58,506 nucleotides of DNA, from the NCBI RefSeq assembly GCF_900129265.1, contig NZ_FQVG01000008.1:1-58506 (forward strand). Reading direction: 5' to 3'. A program made the position numbers and the translations under genes. The stretch comes from Caloramator proteoclasticus DSM 10124. GTDB taxonomy: Bacteria > Bacillota > Clostridia > Clostridiales > Caloramatoraceae. The notes under the pieces are model-generated. The model was not told the origin of the DNA. It did no database searches and saw only the letters and a program-made list of their open reading frames with translations. Positions 40,589 through 48,743 of this stretch are shown one piece after another; positions within the stretch are counted from its first letter, which is position 1, and every line of letters begins with the position of its first letter.

Positions 40589-41581
40589 ATGTTTTTTGAT
40601 GAAGTAGAAAAGGCCTATGGATTTAAAATTCTCTCCTACGAAAAAATAAAGAATATATATAAACTTAATACAGATAAAGGTTTATATTGCTTAAAAACAT
40701 CAAAGTACGATTTAAAACAATATAATTTTATTATAAGTGTAATGCTATATCTTATAAATAAAGGCTATGAACACATACTTCCTATTTATAAAACAAAGGA
40801 TGGAGAGCTTTTTATATCATTAAATGATGCTTATGCATATCTTACAGACTTTATAGAAGCAAAGGAGGCAGACTTTAAGGATTTAACAGAACTTAAGATG
40901 TGCATAGAGGCAATTGCAAGGCTTCATATATTATCAAGAGGATTTAAATATGACATAAGAATAAGAGATTATTATGGTAAGTGGATTGAAAAGTTTAGAA
41001 AAAGAAGTAGTGAACTTTTATACTTTAGAGCAATATGTGAAGCAAAGGAGGATAAAACTGAGTTTGATGAGATATTCTTAAAATATTTTGATATGCACTA
41101 TAAACAGTCACTGAAGTGCCTAAGGGATTTTGAAAAGTCCGGATATCTAAAAATAATGGAATCCCATAAAAAACTTCACGAGGTATGCCATCACGATACA
41201 GCAAATCACAACTTTTTAATAACAAACGATAATCTAATTATAATTGATTATGACTATGCAATAATGGATACACATCTTCACGACCTATCAAGTATATTAA
41301 TCAGAAACTTAAGATATGGTAATTGGGATATTAAGCTATTTAACTTCATTTTAAATGAATATGGAAGATACATTCCTGTTTCATTGGAGGAGGTTAATCT
41401 TATATTCTGCTTTATGGAGTTTCCACAGGATTTTTGGCAGGTGGGTCTGCAATATTATGTTGAGAAGCAGCCCTGGACAGAGGACAACTTTTTAAAGAGG
41501 CTAAATAGGGTTGTTTCTGATTCGGAAAATAGATTTAAATTTTTAGATGAGCTGGAGGGGTTATATGGAAAATATAGATAA
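40589..41581 (+). CDS. CotS-family spore coat protein (aminoglycoside-kinase fold)
   Basis: 330 residues, ATG behind GGGAGATG. Kinase-like fold: N-terminal lobe with KLNTDKGLYCLKTSKYD, linker, catalytic loop VCHHDTANHNFLI (about 208) and metal motif IIDYDYAIMDTHLHDL. The C-terminal PQDFWQVGLQYYVEKQPWTEDNFLKRL is the usual CotS tail. B. subtilis CotS is an inner-coat protein; both catalytic motifs are present, so activity is possible. First gene of a four-gene unit (40589-43780). Confidence 0.92.
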   Translation: MFFDEVEKAYGFKILSYEKIKNIYKLNTDKGLYCLKTSKYDLKQYNFIISVMLYLINKGYEHILPIYKTKDGELFISLNDAYAYLTDFIEAKEADFKDLTELKMCIEAIARLHILSRGFKYDIRIRDYYGKWIEKFRKRSSELLYFRAICEAKEDKTEFDEIFLKYFDMHYKQSLKCLRDFEKSGYLKIMESHKKLHEVCHHDTANHNFLITNDNLIIIDYDYAIMDTHLHDLSSILIRNLRYGNWDIKLFNFILNEYGRYIPVSLEEVNLIFCFMEFPQDFWQVGLQYYVEKQPWTEDNFLKRLNRVVSDSENRFKFLDELEGLYGKYR

Positions 41582-41846
41582 ATATATAGAAAAAATAGAA
41601 AAAATGAAGAGCGAACTTAACGATATAACCTTAGAACTTCTTAAAAGGACAGATGAAGAAAATATAAACATTGGAGATTTGGAGGATAAAATAAAAGGTT
41701 TAAAGGATGAAATAAAGAGGTTGAAAAAATTGAGAAAACAGCAGGAGAAGATGGAGGAACTTCTTGAGAAGAAGGATGAGATTATAAGGGAGATAGAAAA
41801 ATCAAAGGAAAAGCATTTAAAGAAAAAGCGTAAAAGAAAACATTAG
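41565..41846 (+). CDS. Short coiled-coil protein in the CotS operon
   Basis: 93 residues from the ATG at 41565 (GGAGGGG just upstream); overlaps the preceding gene by 17 bp. Composition is nearly all Lys/Glu/Leu heptads (KIKGLKDEIKRLKKLRKQQEKMEELLEKKDEI) and ends in KKKRKRKH. A two-stranded coiled coil of ~80 residues with a basic tail. No known family. Overlap on one side and 10-nt spacing on the other suggest a scaffold or partner of the CotS proteins. Confidence 0.75.
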   Translation: MENIDKYIEKIEKMKSELNDITLELLKRTDEENINIGDLEDKIKGLKDEIKRLKKLRKQQEKMEELLEKKDEIIREIEKSKEKHLKKKRKRKH

Positions 41847-41856
41847 GAGTGATTGT

Positions 41857-42759
41857 ATGGATTTTAAAGGGGGAAAAGATAAAATAAAAAAAATTGAAAA
41901 GGTTGACGATGGGTTTATTGTTGATATTGGAAGTAGAAGACTTCATTTAAAGAAGGTTGGTATAAAGGAGTCAGAAATACTTTTTATAAATGAAGTTATA
42001 GAACATTCTGTGAAAAATGGATTTAATAATATTGTTGTATTTGAAAGCCTAAGTGATGGGAAACCATATATAAAGTATGAAAATGAACTTTATATTTTAA
42101 CAAACATATATAGCTTTGTCGATTTAAAGAAGGATATAAATGCCTATTGTTTAGCTTCGCTTTTGGCAGATTTTCACAAAACAACAGGGGGATTTACAGC
42201 AAGGGATGAAATAAAACCAAGTGTAACCTGGGGAAAGAGAACAGGTAAATATAGAAATCTTTATACAATGTTAGATAAATTTATAGATGAGATAAGTGAA
42301 AAGAGTAGGCGTAATGAGTTTGAGGAGAAGGTTGTATCTATTTTGGGTGAGCTAAAGACAAGATGTAAAGGTGCAATGAAGGCCTTTAGAAGCATAGAAT
42401 ATTTTAATCTTCTTGAACTAAGTATGAAGAAGAAGGAAATAGTCCTATATGACATTGGAAAACAGACATTGGCGGAGTTAAATGGAAAGTATTATATATA
42501 CGATGTATTTGATTTATCCTATGGACTTATAGAGGAAGATTTGGCTATGCTCATAAAAAAGACAAATAGAGAAAATAAAGACAAAATAATAGATATTTAC
42601 AGTAAAAATTCACCAAGGCAGATAAACTTAAATATACTTGAGGCATATTTAAACTTTCCTGAAAATACACTTAAGGTAATATGTGAATATATGAGGCAGA
42701 AGGATGCTAATTTAGTAGCAAAGCTTCAAAGGGCCTCTATTAAGGATGATGTGAGGTGA
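41857..42759 (+). CDS. Divergent CotS-family protein lacking the catalytic motifs
   Basis: 300 residues, ATG behind AGGAGTG. The fold matches its neighbours (GSRRLHLKKVG, LADFHKTTGGF, the spacing of the C-lobe and the tail LEAYLNFPENTLKVICEYMRQKDANLVAKL). Where the others have CHHDxxxHN this one has IVLYDIGKQTLAELN, and where they have DYDYA it has YDVFDLS. So the catalytic histidines, asparagine and metal ligands are gone, consistent with a structural coat protein or an inactive partner. Starts 10 nt after the coiled-coil gene. Confidence 0.8.
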   Translation: MDFKGGKDKIKKIEKVDDGFIVDIGSRRLHLKKVGIKESEILFINEVIEHSVKNGFNNIVVFESLSDGKPYIKYENELYILTNIYSFVDLKKDINAYCLASLLADFHKTTGGFTARDEIKPSVTWGKRTGKYRNLYTMLDKFIDEISEKSRRNEFEEKVVSILGELKTRCKGAMKAFRSIEYFNLLELSMKKKEIVLYDIGKQTLAELNGKYYIYDVFDLSYGLIEEDLAMLIKKTNRENKDKIIDIYSKNSPRQINLNILEAYLNFPENTLKVICEYMRQKDANLVAKLQRASIKDDVR

Positions 42760-42763
42760 ATTT

Positions 42764-43780
42764 ATGGAATATAAGTTTAGAGACAAAGTATATCTTTCAA
42801 CATATATGTTAGACACAGAACTTTTTGATAGATATAATTTTTTAGTTGAAGATGCTGTGCCCATCCGTTCAGTTTTTATATTAAAAACAAATGAGGGGCT
42901 TAAGATACTTAAAAAGATAGATTATAAGTTAGAGGAACTTGAGTACATCTATGAGGCACTAAATCACATAAGAAGGACATACCCCTATGTAATAAATTTT
43001 AAGCAGAGTATAGAAGGAAAACCCTATGTTGAATATCAAGGTGGTATATATGTTGTACTTGATTTAATTGAGGGACGCGAGTGCATATATGAAAATCCTG
43101 TTGATTTAATAGGAGCATCAAAGTCACTTGCAAAACTTCATAGTGCATCAGAGGGAATTAAGGTTAAGGATATACGAAACAATCTCTATAAGATGGAAGC
43201 AAATATCATAAAAAAGATAAAGGAACTTAATATGTGTAGAGACTTTGCAAAGCTTCATTTAAATAAGAGTGACTTTGATAAACTTTTTTTAGAGTATGCA
43301 GATTATTATATAGATGAAGCAACACAAGCCCTAAACAAACTCCAAAAGTCGGAGTATAGGAGGTTGTGCAGAGAAAGGTATGTTCTTTGCCACCACGATT
43401 TAGCACATCACAATATAATTGTGGACAATGAGGATAATTATTATTTTGTTGATTTTGACTATGCTGTTGTGGATTTACCCTATCACGACCTCTGTAATCT
43501 TATAACAAAGGCAATAAAACACAATATGTGGAATATAGATATGGCAGACACTGTTCTTCAGGGATACAGAAGCATTAACGAGCTAAAAAAGGATGAACTT
43601 GAGGTGCTTTATGCATACCTTTTATTCCCACAGGATTTTTATGATATCACGATAAGCTACTATATGAAGACAAGAGGATGGGATGAGGATGAATTTTTTG
43701 AAAAGCTAAAGCGAAAGGCAGAGTATAAGGATGATAGGGAGAGGTTTTTAAAGGACTTTAAGGAGTTTATAGAAGGATAG
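42764..43780 (+). CDS. CotS-family spore coat protein
   Basis: 338 residues, 4 nt after the preceding stop, ATG behind GAGGTG. Motifs kept: LCHHDLAHHNIIV (about 209) and FVDFDYAVVDLPYHDL, plus LLFPQDFYDITISYYMKTRGWDEDEF at the C-terminus. Last gene of the operon. The three CotS-type products probably assemble in the same coat layer. Confidence 0.92.
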   Translation: MEYKFRDKVYLSTYMLDTELFDRYNFLVEDAVPIRSVFILKTNEGLKILKKIDYKLEELEYIYEALNHIRRTYPYVINFKQSIEGKPYVEYQGGIYVVLDLIEGRECIYENPVDLIGASKSLAKLHSASEGIKVKDIRNNLYKMEANIIKKIKELNMCRDFAKLHLNKSDFDKLFLEYADYYIDEATQALNKLQKSEYRRLCRERYVLCHHDLAHHNIIVDNEDNYYFVDFDYAVVDLPYHDLCNLITKAIKHNMWNIDMADTVLQGYRSINELKKDELEVLYAYLLFPQDFYDITISYYMKTRGWDEDEFFEKLKRKAEYKDDRERFLKDFKEFIEG

Positions 43781-43804
43781 AGGGGAGCAAAATTCCCCTC
43801 TATC
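43776..43804. terminator. Bidirectional terminator
   Basis: GATAGAGGGGA (43776-43786) / TCCCCTCTATC (43794-43804), between convergent genes. Confidence 0.8.
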
Positions 43805-44912
43805 TATTTAATATTTCTATTGTTTCAATTGTTGTTTTCTTCCAAGAATATATACTGCTTCTCTTTAGTGCTTTAAGCACCATTTTGTTATATAGAGTTT
43901 CATCCTTTAGAAGAATCAGCATTTTTTCTTTTATATCCTCTATTTCATATGGGTCAATATATAGTGTATCCTCCCCAAGAACTTCAGGTATAGATGTTTT
44001 ATTTGATGCAATTGTTGGTGTTCCACAGGCCATAGCCTCAAGAGGAGGAAGACCAAAACCTTCGTAAAAGGAGGGATAAACAAAAATCTTTGCAGCATTA
44101 TAAAAGATTGGAAGTTCTTCAACAGGAACATATCCAGTAAATACTACATCATCCTTTAGATTAAGTTTAAGAGCAAGATCCCTGTAATCATAATAGGACC
44201 TACCTTTTTTCCCAAGTATAACAAGTTTAATAGGATTTTTGTACTTTTCCTTTAATAGTGAAAAGGCCTGTATAAGTCCCTTTATATTTTTTCTTGGACT
44301 AAATCCACCGACATAAAGGATAAAATCATCTTCTATACCATAGTTTCTTAGTACAAAGTTTTTACAAATTTCTTTATCCATAGGAACATAAAAATCCTCG
44401 GCTGCAAGATGTGTTACATATATTTTTTCTTCAGGAAAGTTTAGGGTTTCTGCAATATCTTTTTTTGAGAAATTAGATACGGTTATTATTCCATCTACTC
44501 TTTTAATAAGCTCTGGAACTTCTCTAAGATATATGTCAAGATATTGAGGGCCTACTGTTTCAGGCATTTTATAGGGGATTACATCGTGAAGTGTAATAAA
44601 AAATCTGCAGGGTTTATCCTTTGGTAGACCAATTCCATTTTGAGGTACAAAATATACATCCATATTTGTATTGCTGATTAAATTAGGAATATAGACATCC
44701 TCCCAAAAGGTATCTTTACTTCTGTCGTCAATTATATTAACCTCAATGTTATTTGGAATATCAAGGTCGGAGTTGTTTTCATTAGGCAAAAAGAAGGTGT
44801 ACCTGTTTATTTTATCGAGCCTGCATATATTATAGATAATTTGATATGTGTATGTGCCAATTCCAGTTCCACGATACCATCTTGCGGCACGTGCATCAAT
44901 TCCAATCTTCAT
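43800..44912 (-). CDS. Glycosyltransferase family 4 (CotSA-like), second copy
   Basis: 370 residues, ATG at 44912. Same architecture as the GT at 39319: KIGIDARAARWYRGTGIGTYTYQII, DVYFVPQNGIGLPKDKP, GGFSPRKNIKGLIQAF, YEGFGLPPLEAMACGTPTIASN. The two are clear paralogues and lie outside the CotS operon on both sides, facing inwards towards it. Upstream is a sigma-K-like promoter on the minus strand. Confidence 0.92.
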   Translation of the reverse strand: MKIGIDARAARWYRGTGIGTYTYQIIYNICRLDKINRYTFFLPNENNSDLDIPNNIEVNIIDDRSKDTFWEDVYIPNLISNTNMDVYFVPQNGIGLPKDKPCRFFITLHDVIPYKMPETVGPQYLDIYLREVPELIKRVDGIITVSNFSKKDIAETLNFPEEKIYVTHLAAEDFYVPMDKEICKNFVLRNYGIEDDFILYVGGFSPRKNIKGLIQAFSLLKEKYKNPIKLVILGKKGRSYYDYRDLALKLNLKDDVVFTGYVPVEELPIFYNAAKIFVYPSFYEGFGLPPLEAMACGTPTIASNKTSIPEVLGEDTLYIDPYEIEDIKEKMLILLKDETLYNKMVLKALKRSSIYSWKKTTIETIEILNR

Positions 44913-44942
44913 TTTAGCACCTTATAAATATTTCTACTATAT

Positions 44943-44970
44943 CATAATATGTTATATAAATAAAAGTGTG
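44943..44970 (-). promoter_or_regulatory. Sigma-K-like promoter of the second glycosyltransferase
   Basis: Read on the minus strand: CACA (44970-44967), 15 bp, CATATTATG (44951-44943). Same spacing as the cotS promoter; last base of the -10 differs. Confidence 0.55.
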
Positions 44971-44985
44971 AAGAAGGAACGTAAA

Positions 44986-45010
44986 GAAAAAGGGCTGCAT
45001 TTTGCAGCCC
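44986..45010 (-). terminator. Terminator of the MFS gene
   Basis: On the minus strand GGGCTGCA-aaa-TGCAGCCC followed by TTTTTC. Confidence 0.8.
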
Positions 45011-45023
45011 AGATGTTAAGGAA

Positions 45024-46343
45024 TTAAGCAGCTTTTTCTTCTTCTTTTTGTTCGCTTGATCTATTGTATTTTTTAGTGTATGTCACAAGTAATAGTATTG
45101 AAGCTGTAGTATATACAGCAGCAGTTATATAGTAAGCTACTGCATAACCAGATGTAGTCTTAAATAGGAATCCCTTTGTAAAGAAACCTGCAAGTATTGA
45201 TGTTAGTGCACCTGCAACGAATATTGCTGAGTTGTATGCAGGTCTTAGTTCCTTTGAAACGAATTCCATTGGTAGTGAGTTCATTATTGGGTTTGCAGCA
45301 TTCATAAGACCAAATCTAAAGAATAGTGCTAAACCTACTACCATAGCAGCCTTGTCACCAAATGCACGTCCATTTGCAATGAACATCATAAATGGAATTG
45401 ATGCAAGTGCAAGACCACCAAGTGCAACAACTTGTCCAATCCTCTTTACTATATATGGACATATAGCTGTAAATATAACGCCAGCAAAGTATGAATAAGA
45501 AATTAGCTTTGAAGTAGTTGCTCTGTCTATTCCAACAAACTTATTTAGATATACTGAGAAGTATGGGCATATTAATGATGCACCAAATCTAATTAGAGCA
45601 TAATATACTAAGAATATAAGAACGTATTTATTAGTAAGTATTGACCAATCAAAGCCCTTCTTTTCTTTGCTTGTTTCTTTATAGTCTGATTCAACTTGTT
45701 TTACAAATAGGAATGGTATTAATGATATAAGTGCAACTATTGCAAACATTAGAAGTACGTCTTTATGTGCAAGGATATATTGATTTAGCATTTCAGGGCT
45801 CATCTTGTCAACTGCTTCTGAAATAGCTTGAGCTTCTGCCTTTGAAATATTCATTCTTGCAGCAAATCTATTTACAATTAATGAACCTCCAAAGTAAGTT
45901 GCAACAACCATACCAGCAAGGTTTGTCCAAATAGCAGTTGAGAATATTTTATTTCTGTTTTCTGGTGTAGTATATGCTGTAAGGTATGGTGGAAGTATTA
46001 CGTCATAAAGTGTTGTACCAGTTAATATTGCAAGTGTTGCAACTGGGAATATAAGTCCAACATTTACATAAGCAACTGCAACAAGTCCTAATATAACCAT
46101 TAAAGGAGCTGCAAGTGCAAGTGCCTTATATCCTACCTTTGGTGCTAAAAGAAGAATTGCTGCTGCAAGGAAGGTACTGTAGCCCATATAGGCTGAAAAT
46201 GATTGTGCAGTACCAAGTGATACTTGTTGTAGGAATGTAACAAGTACGTCAAAGGCTATACCTGAAAGTAATCCCATAAATATGTAGCTTACTATGAAGG
46301 CATAGCTGTTAAGGTTAAAACGTTTTAATTCCTTTTGTTCCAT
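45024..46343 (-). CDS. Major facilitator superfamily transporter
   Basis: 439 residues from the ATG at 46343 (GGGGGT upstream), 11 codons inside the longest frame. About twelve membrane segments with a long central loop (about 175-215, NISKAEAQAISEAVDKMSPEMLNQYILAHKD) and a charged C-terminus KYNRSSEQKEEEKAA. The pattern is of the GPH-like/sugar-transport MFS branch, but the substrate is not clear. Isolated gene within the coat cluster, with a 364-bp region upstream. Confidence 0.82.
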   Translation of the reverse strand: MEQKELKRFNLNSYAFIVSYIFMGLLSGIAFDVLVTFLQQVSLGTAQSFSAYMGYSTFLAAAILLLAPKVGYKALALAAPLMVILGLVAVAYVNVGLIFPVATLAILTGTTLYDVILPPYLTAYTTPENRNKIFSTAIWTNLAGMVVATYFGGSLIVNRFAARMNISKAEAQAISEAVDKMSPEMLNQYILAHKDVLLMFAIVALISLIPFLFVKQVESDYKETSKEKKGFDWSILTNKYVLIFLVYYALIRFGASLICPYFSVYLNKFVGIDRATTSKLISYSYFAGVIFTAICPYIVKRIGQVVALGGLALASIPFMMFIANGRAFGDKAAMVVGLALFFRFGLMNAANPIMNSLPMEFVSKELRPAYNSAIFVAGALTSILAGFFTKGFLFKTTSGYAVAYYITAAVYTTASILLLVTYTKKYNRSSEQKEEEKAA

Positions 46344-46376
46344 TGTGCTACCCCCTATATTATTTTTTTTCGACAA

Positions 46377-46740
46377 TTAGTATTATAAAATGTTAAAATA
46401 ATTTTAACAATATATTTTAAAAAAGTAGTAATATTTAGTAAATTCAAATAATATTTTAAATTGAATTGAAAATGACGGATAAAATGCAAAATAGTCTATG
46501 ATATAAAAACTTGAATTAAAAAATTCAATAAAAACAACCAGTATAAAATTTCGAAAAATTTAGAAAAACAAATTTAAGCAATGATTTTGCTTGTTTATGT
46601 TACAAAAAATAAACATTCTGAAATTTTAGTTTTGTGAACTAAAAACGCTTTATTTTGCTAAACATATTGTCAATTATTTATTATTCATTTGGAATAGTTG
46701 AATAGAAACTGACATAAAAATGAATAAAGGGGGTGGAATT
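46377..46740. other. AT-rich divergent region between MFS gene and CotS gene
   Basis: No ORF. One hairpin, TTTTAGTT (46624-46631) / AACTAAAA (46637-46644). A possible mother-cell -10, CATAAAAAT (46713-46721), with ATA 16 bp upstream (46694-46696) sits near the CotS start but is weak. Confidence 0.35.
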
Positions 46741-47733
46741 ATGGTTAGAGAAACAGAAATATCAAATCAATTTGGTTTTAGAATATACGACTGTATACCA
46801 AAAAAAGGAGTATATTTACTAAAAACCGACAAAGGGGATAAATGTTTAAAGAAAATATCCTATGGAATTCAAAAACTAAATTATATTTATAAGGCTAAAA
46901 ATCATATTGTTTCAAATGGTTTTGAAAGGGTAGATAGATACAATCTATCCCTTAATAATAATCCATATGCCCTTGTAAATGAGGATATATATATAGTTAC
47001 CGACTGGATTGATGGAAGAGAGGCAGATTTTAAGATATTAGAAGATGTTAAGATAGCTGCAAGAACTTTAGCAAAATTTCATATAGCAGCAAGGGGGTTT
47101 GATTTAGAGGAAAACCTTAAGGTTAGATGTGATGTAGGTAAATTGCCATACGTCCTTGAAAAAAGACTTAGAACCCTTAAGAAAATGAAGGAGATGGCAC
47201 AAAAGAACAAAAAGAAAACTGAGTTTGATATGCTGTATTTATCAAATGTAGATAGTTTTTATGAGCTTGCAAAGAATTCTTATGAAACTATCAATATGGA
47301 AAGCTATAAAAAGGTATGCGATATGTCCCTAATTGAAAAGGTTTTGTGCCACCACGATTACACATACCACAACATATTAATAAAAAATCCTGATGAGGTG
47401 TACTTAGTTGATTTTGATTATTTGAAATCTGAGGTTCAGGTCTATGACTTATCAACCCTTATTGTTAAAACATTAAAGAGGGTTGACTGGAATATAGATT
47501 ATGCAGTAGTTATTTTAAAGGAATACTCATCAATAAGAGAGCTTACTTCTGATGAAAAGGAAGTATTAAAGACACTACTTAAATTTCCACAGAGATTTTG
47601 GCGGCTTGCTAATAGATACTACTATAAAGAGGCAGCTTGGACAGAGGCTACTTTCCTAAAGAAAATGAAGGAGATAGTTGATGAAAAGGATAGATATTTA
47701 GAGTTTTTAAGCAAGTTAGATGAAATATTGTGA
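46741..47733 (+). CDS. CotS-family spore coat protein
   Basis: 330 residues from the ATG at 46741 (AAAGGGGGTGG upstream). Motifs LCHHDYTYHNILI (about 205) and VDFDYLKSEVQVYDL, and the tail LLKFPQRFWRLANRYYYKEAAWTEATFLKKM. The N-lobe lysine stretch GDKCLKKISYG is present. It is transcribed alone and ends in a strong terminator, just upstream of yabG. Confidence 0.92.
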   Translation: MVRETEISNQFGFRIYDCIPKKGVYLLKTDKGDKCLKKISYGIQKLNYIYKAKNHIVSNGFERVDRYNLSLNNNPYALVNEDIYIVTDWIDGREADFKILEDVKIAARTLAKFHIAARGFDLEENLKVRCDVGKLPYVLEKRLRTLKKMKEMAQKNKKKTEFDMLYLSNVDSFYELAKNSYETINMESYKKVCDMSLIEKVLCHHDYTYHNILIKNPDEVYLVDFDYLKSEVQVYDLSTLIVKTLKRVDWNIDYAVVILKEYSSIRELTSDEKEVLKTLLKFPQRFWRLANRYYYKEAAWTEATFLKKMKEIVDEKDRYLEFLSKLDEIL

Positions 47734-47755
47734 TGTATGAAAAATGTGATAACTG

Positions 47756-47812
47756 TGACATAGGGCAGTTTGGAAGGTATATATTCTAAACTGCCCTATG
47801 TCATTATTTTTT
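47756..47812 (+). terminator. Terminator before yabG
   Basis: TGACATAGGGCAGTTT (47756-47771) / AAACTGCCCTATGTCA (47788-47803), 16 bp, extended by inner pairing, then TTATTTTTT. Confidence 0.88.
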
Positions 47813-47841
47813 AACCTTATACTTCAATAAAACATATTATA
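47813..47841 (+). promoter_or_regulatory. Sigma-K-like promoter of yabG
   Basis: AACC (47813-47816) as the -35 mACm, 16 bp, CATATTATA (47833-47841). yabG is sigma-K-dependent in B. subtilis, so this supports the motif reading elsewhere in the window. Confidence 0.7.
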
Positions 47842-47859
47842 TACAAAGGAGGTGATGTT

Positions 47860-48732
47860 ATGGAGGAATTTAAAGTGGGGGATATAGTTATAAGGAAATC
47901 CTATGGCGGTGATGTCTATTTTAAAATAATGGAGATAGTAAAAAAACAGGATGGTACAAACCTATATATTTTAAAGGGAACTAACTACAGATTAATTGCA
48001 GATGCACAGGAGGAGGATTTAGAGAAGCCACCTATTTCTAAAATATCAAAGGAGGAAGATGAAACCCTAAAGAGAGTAAATACACTCATTAAAAAGGCAG
48101 TACTTCAAAGAAGAAGTCAAGGGACCTTTCAAAGAATAAATACTCCAAATGTAAACTCAAATGTTACCTTTGGCCGTCCTGGCAAGGTCCTTCATATAGA
48201 TGGTGATATGGAATATTTAAATATATGCTTAAAAGGATATAAACAGCTTGGTATAGAGGCTTATGGAAGATTTGTTCCAGAGGTTAGGCAGCCGGATGTT
48301 GTTCTTGAGCTTTTAAATGAAGTAAGACCTGATATATTGGTCTTAACAGGTCACGATGCGATGCTTAAGGGTAGTCAGGACTACAAAAATTTAGATAGCT
48401 ATAGAAACTCAAGATACTTTGTCGAGGCGGTAAGAAGAGCAAGGGAATACGAGCCATCCTATGATGATTTGGTTATATTTGCCGGTGCTTGTCAATCCTT
48501 CTATGAAGCATTAATTGAGGCAGGGGCAAATTTTGCAAGCTCTCCTAATAGGGTTTTTATACACGCCATGGACCCTGTTTTTGTTTGTGAAAAGATAGCA
48601 TTTTCAAGTATTTCAAAGTTTTTAAATCCTAAAGAGATAGTTGATAGTACAATTACAGGGATTAAGGGTATAGGTGGACTTGAGACGCGGGGCAAATATA
48701 GAGAGGGACTACCTAAATCACCTTATGCATAG
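47860..48732 (+). CDS. yabG: Sporulation-specific protease YabG
   Basis: 290 residues, ATG behind AAAGGAGGTGATG. N-terminal KOW-like beta domain (FKVGDIVIRKSYGGDVYFKI), then the YabG core VLHIDGDMEYLNICLKGYKQLGIEAYG, DILVLTGHDAMLKG, YFVEAVRRAREYEPSYDDLVIFAGACQSFYEALIEAGANFASSPNRVFIHAMDP. YabG is a mother-cell cysteine-type protease that trims coat and other spore proteins. The conserved His-Asp (TGHD) and Cys (AGACQS) are visible. Position next to veg is the Bacillus/Clostridium arrangement. Confidence 0.96.
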   Translation: MEEFKVGDIVIRKSYGGDVYFKIMEIVKKQDGTNLYILKGTNYRLIADAQEEDLEKPPISKISKEEDETLKRVNTLIKKAVLQRRSQGTFQRINTPNVNSNVTFGRPGKVLHIDGDMEYLNICLKGYKQLGIEAYGRFVPEVRQPDVVLELLNEVRPDILVLTGHDAMLKGSQDYKNLDSYRNSRYFVEAVRRAREYEPSYDDLVIFAGACQSFYEALIEAGANFASSPNRVFIHAMDPVFVCEKIAFSSISKFLNPKEIVDSTITGIKGIGGLETRGKYREGLPKSPYA

Positions 48733-48743
48733 GTGGGGTGTTT

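Noticed and set aside
46694-46721. Sigma-K promoter for the CotS gene at 46741
   Set aside because: CATAAAAAT lacks the final TA and no mACm box is at the right distance; left as weak.
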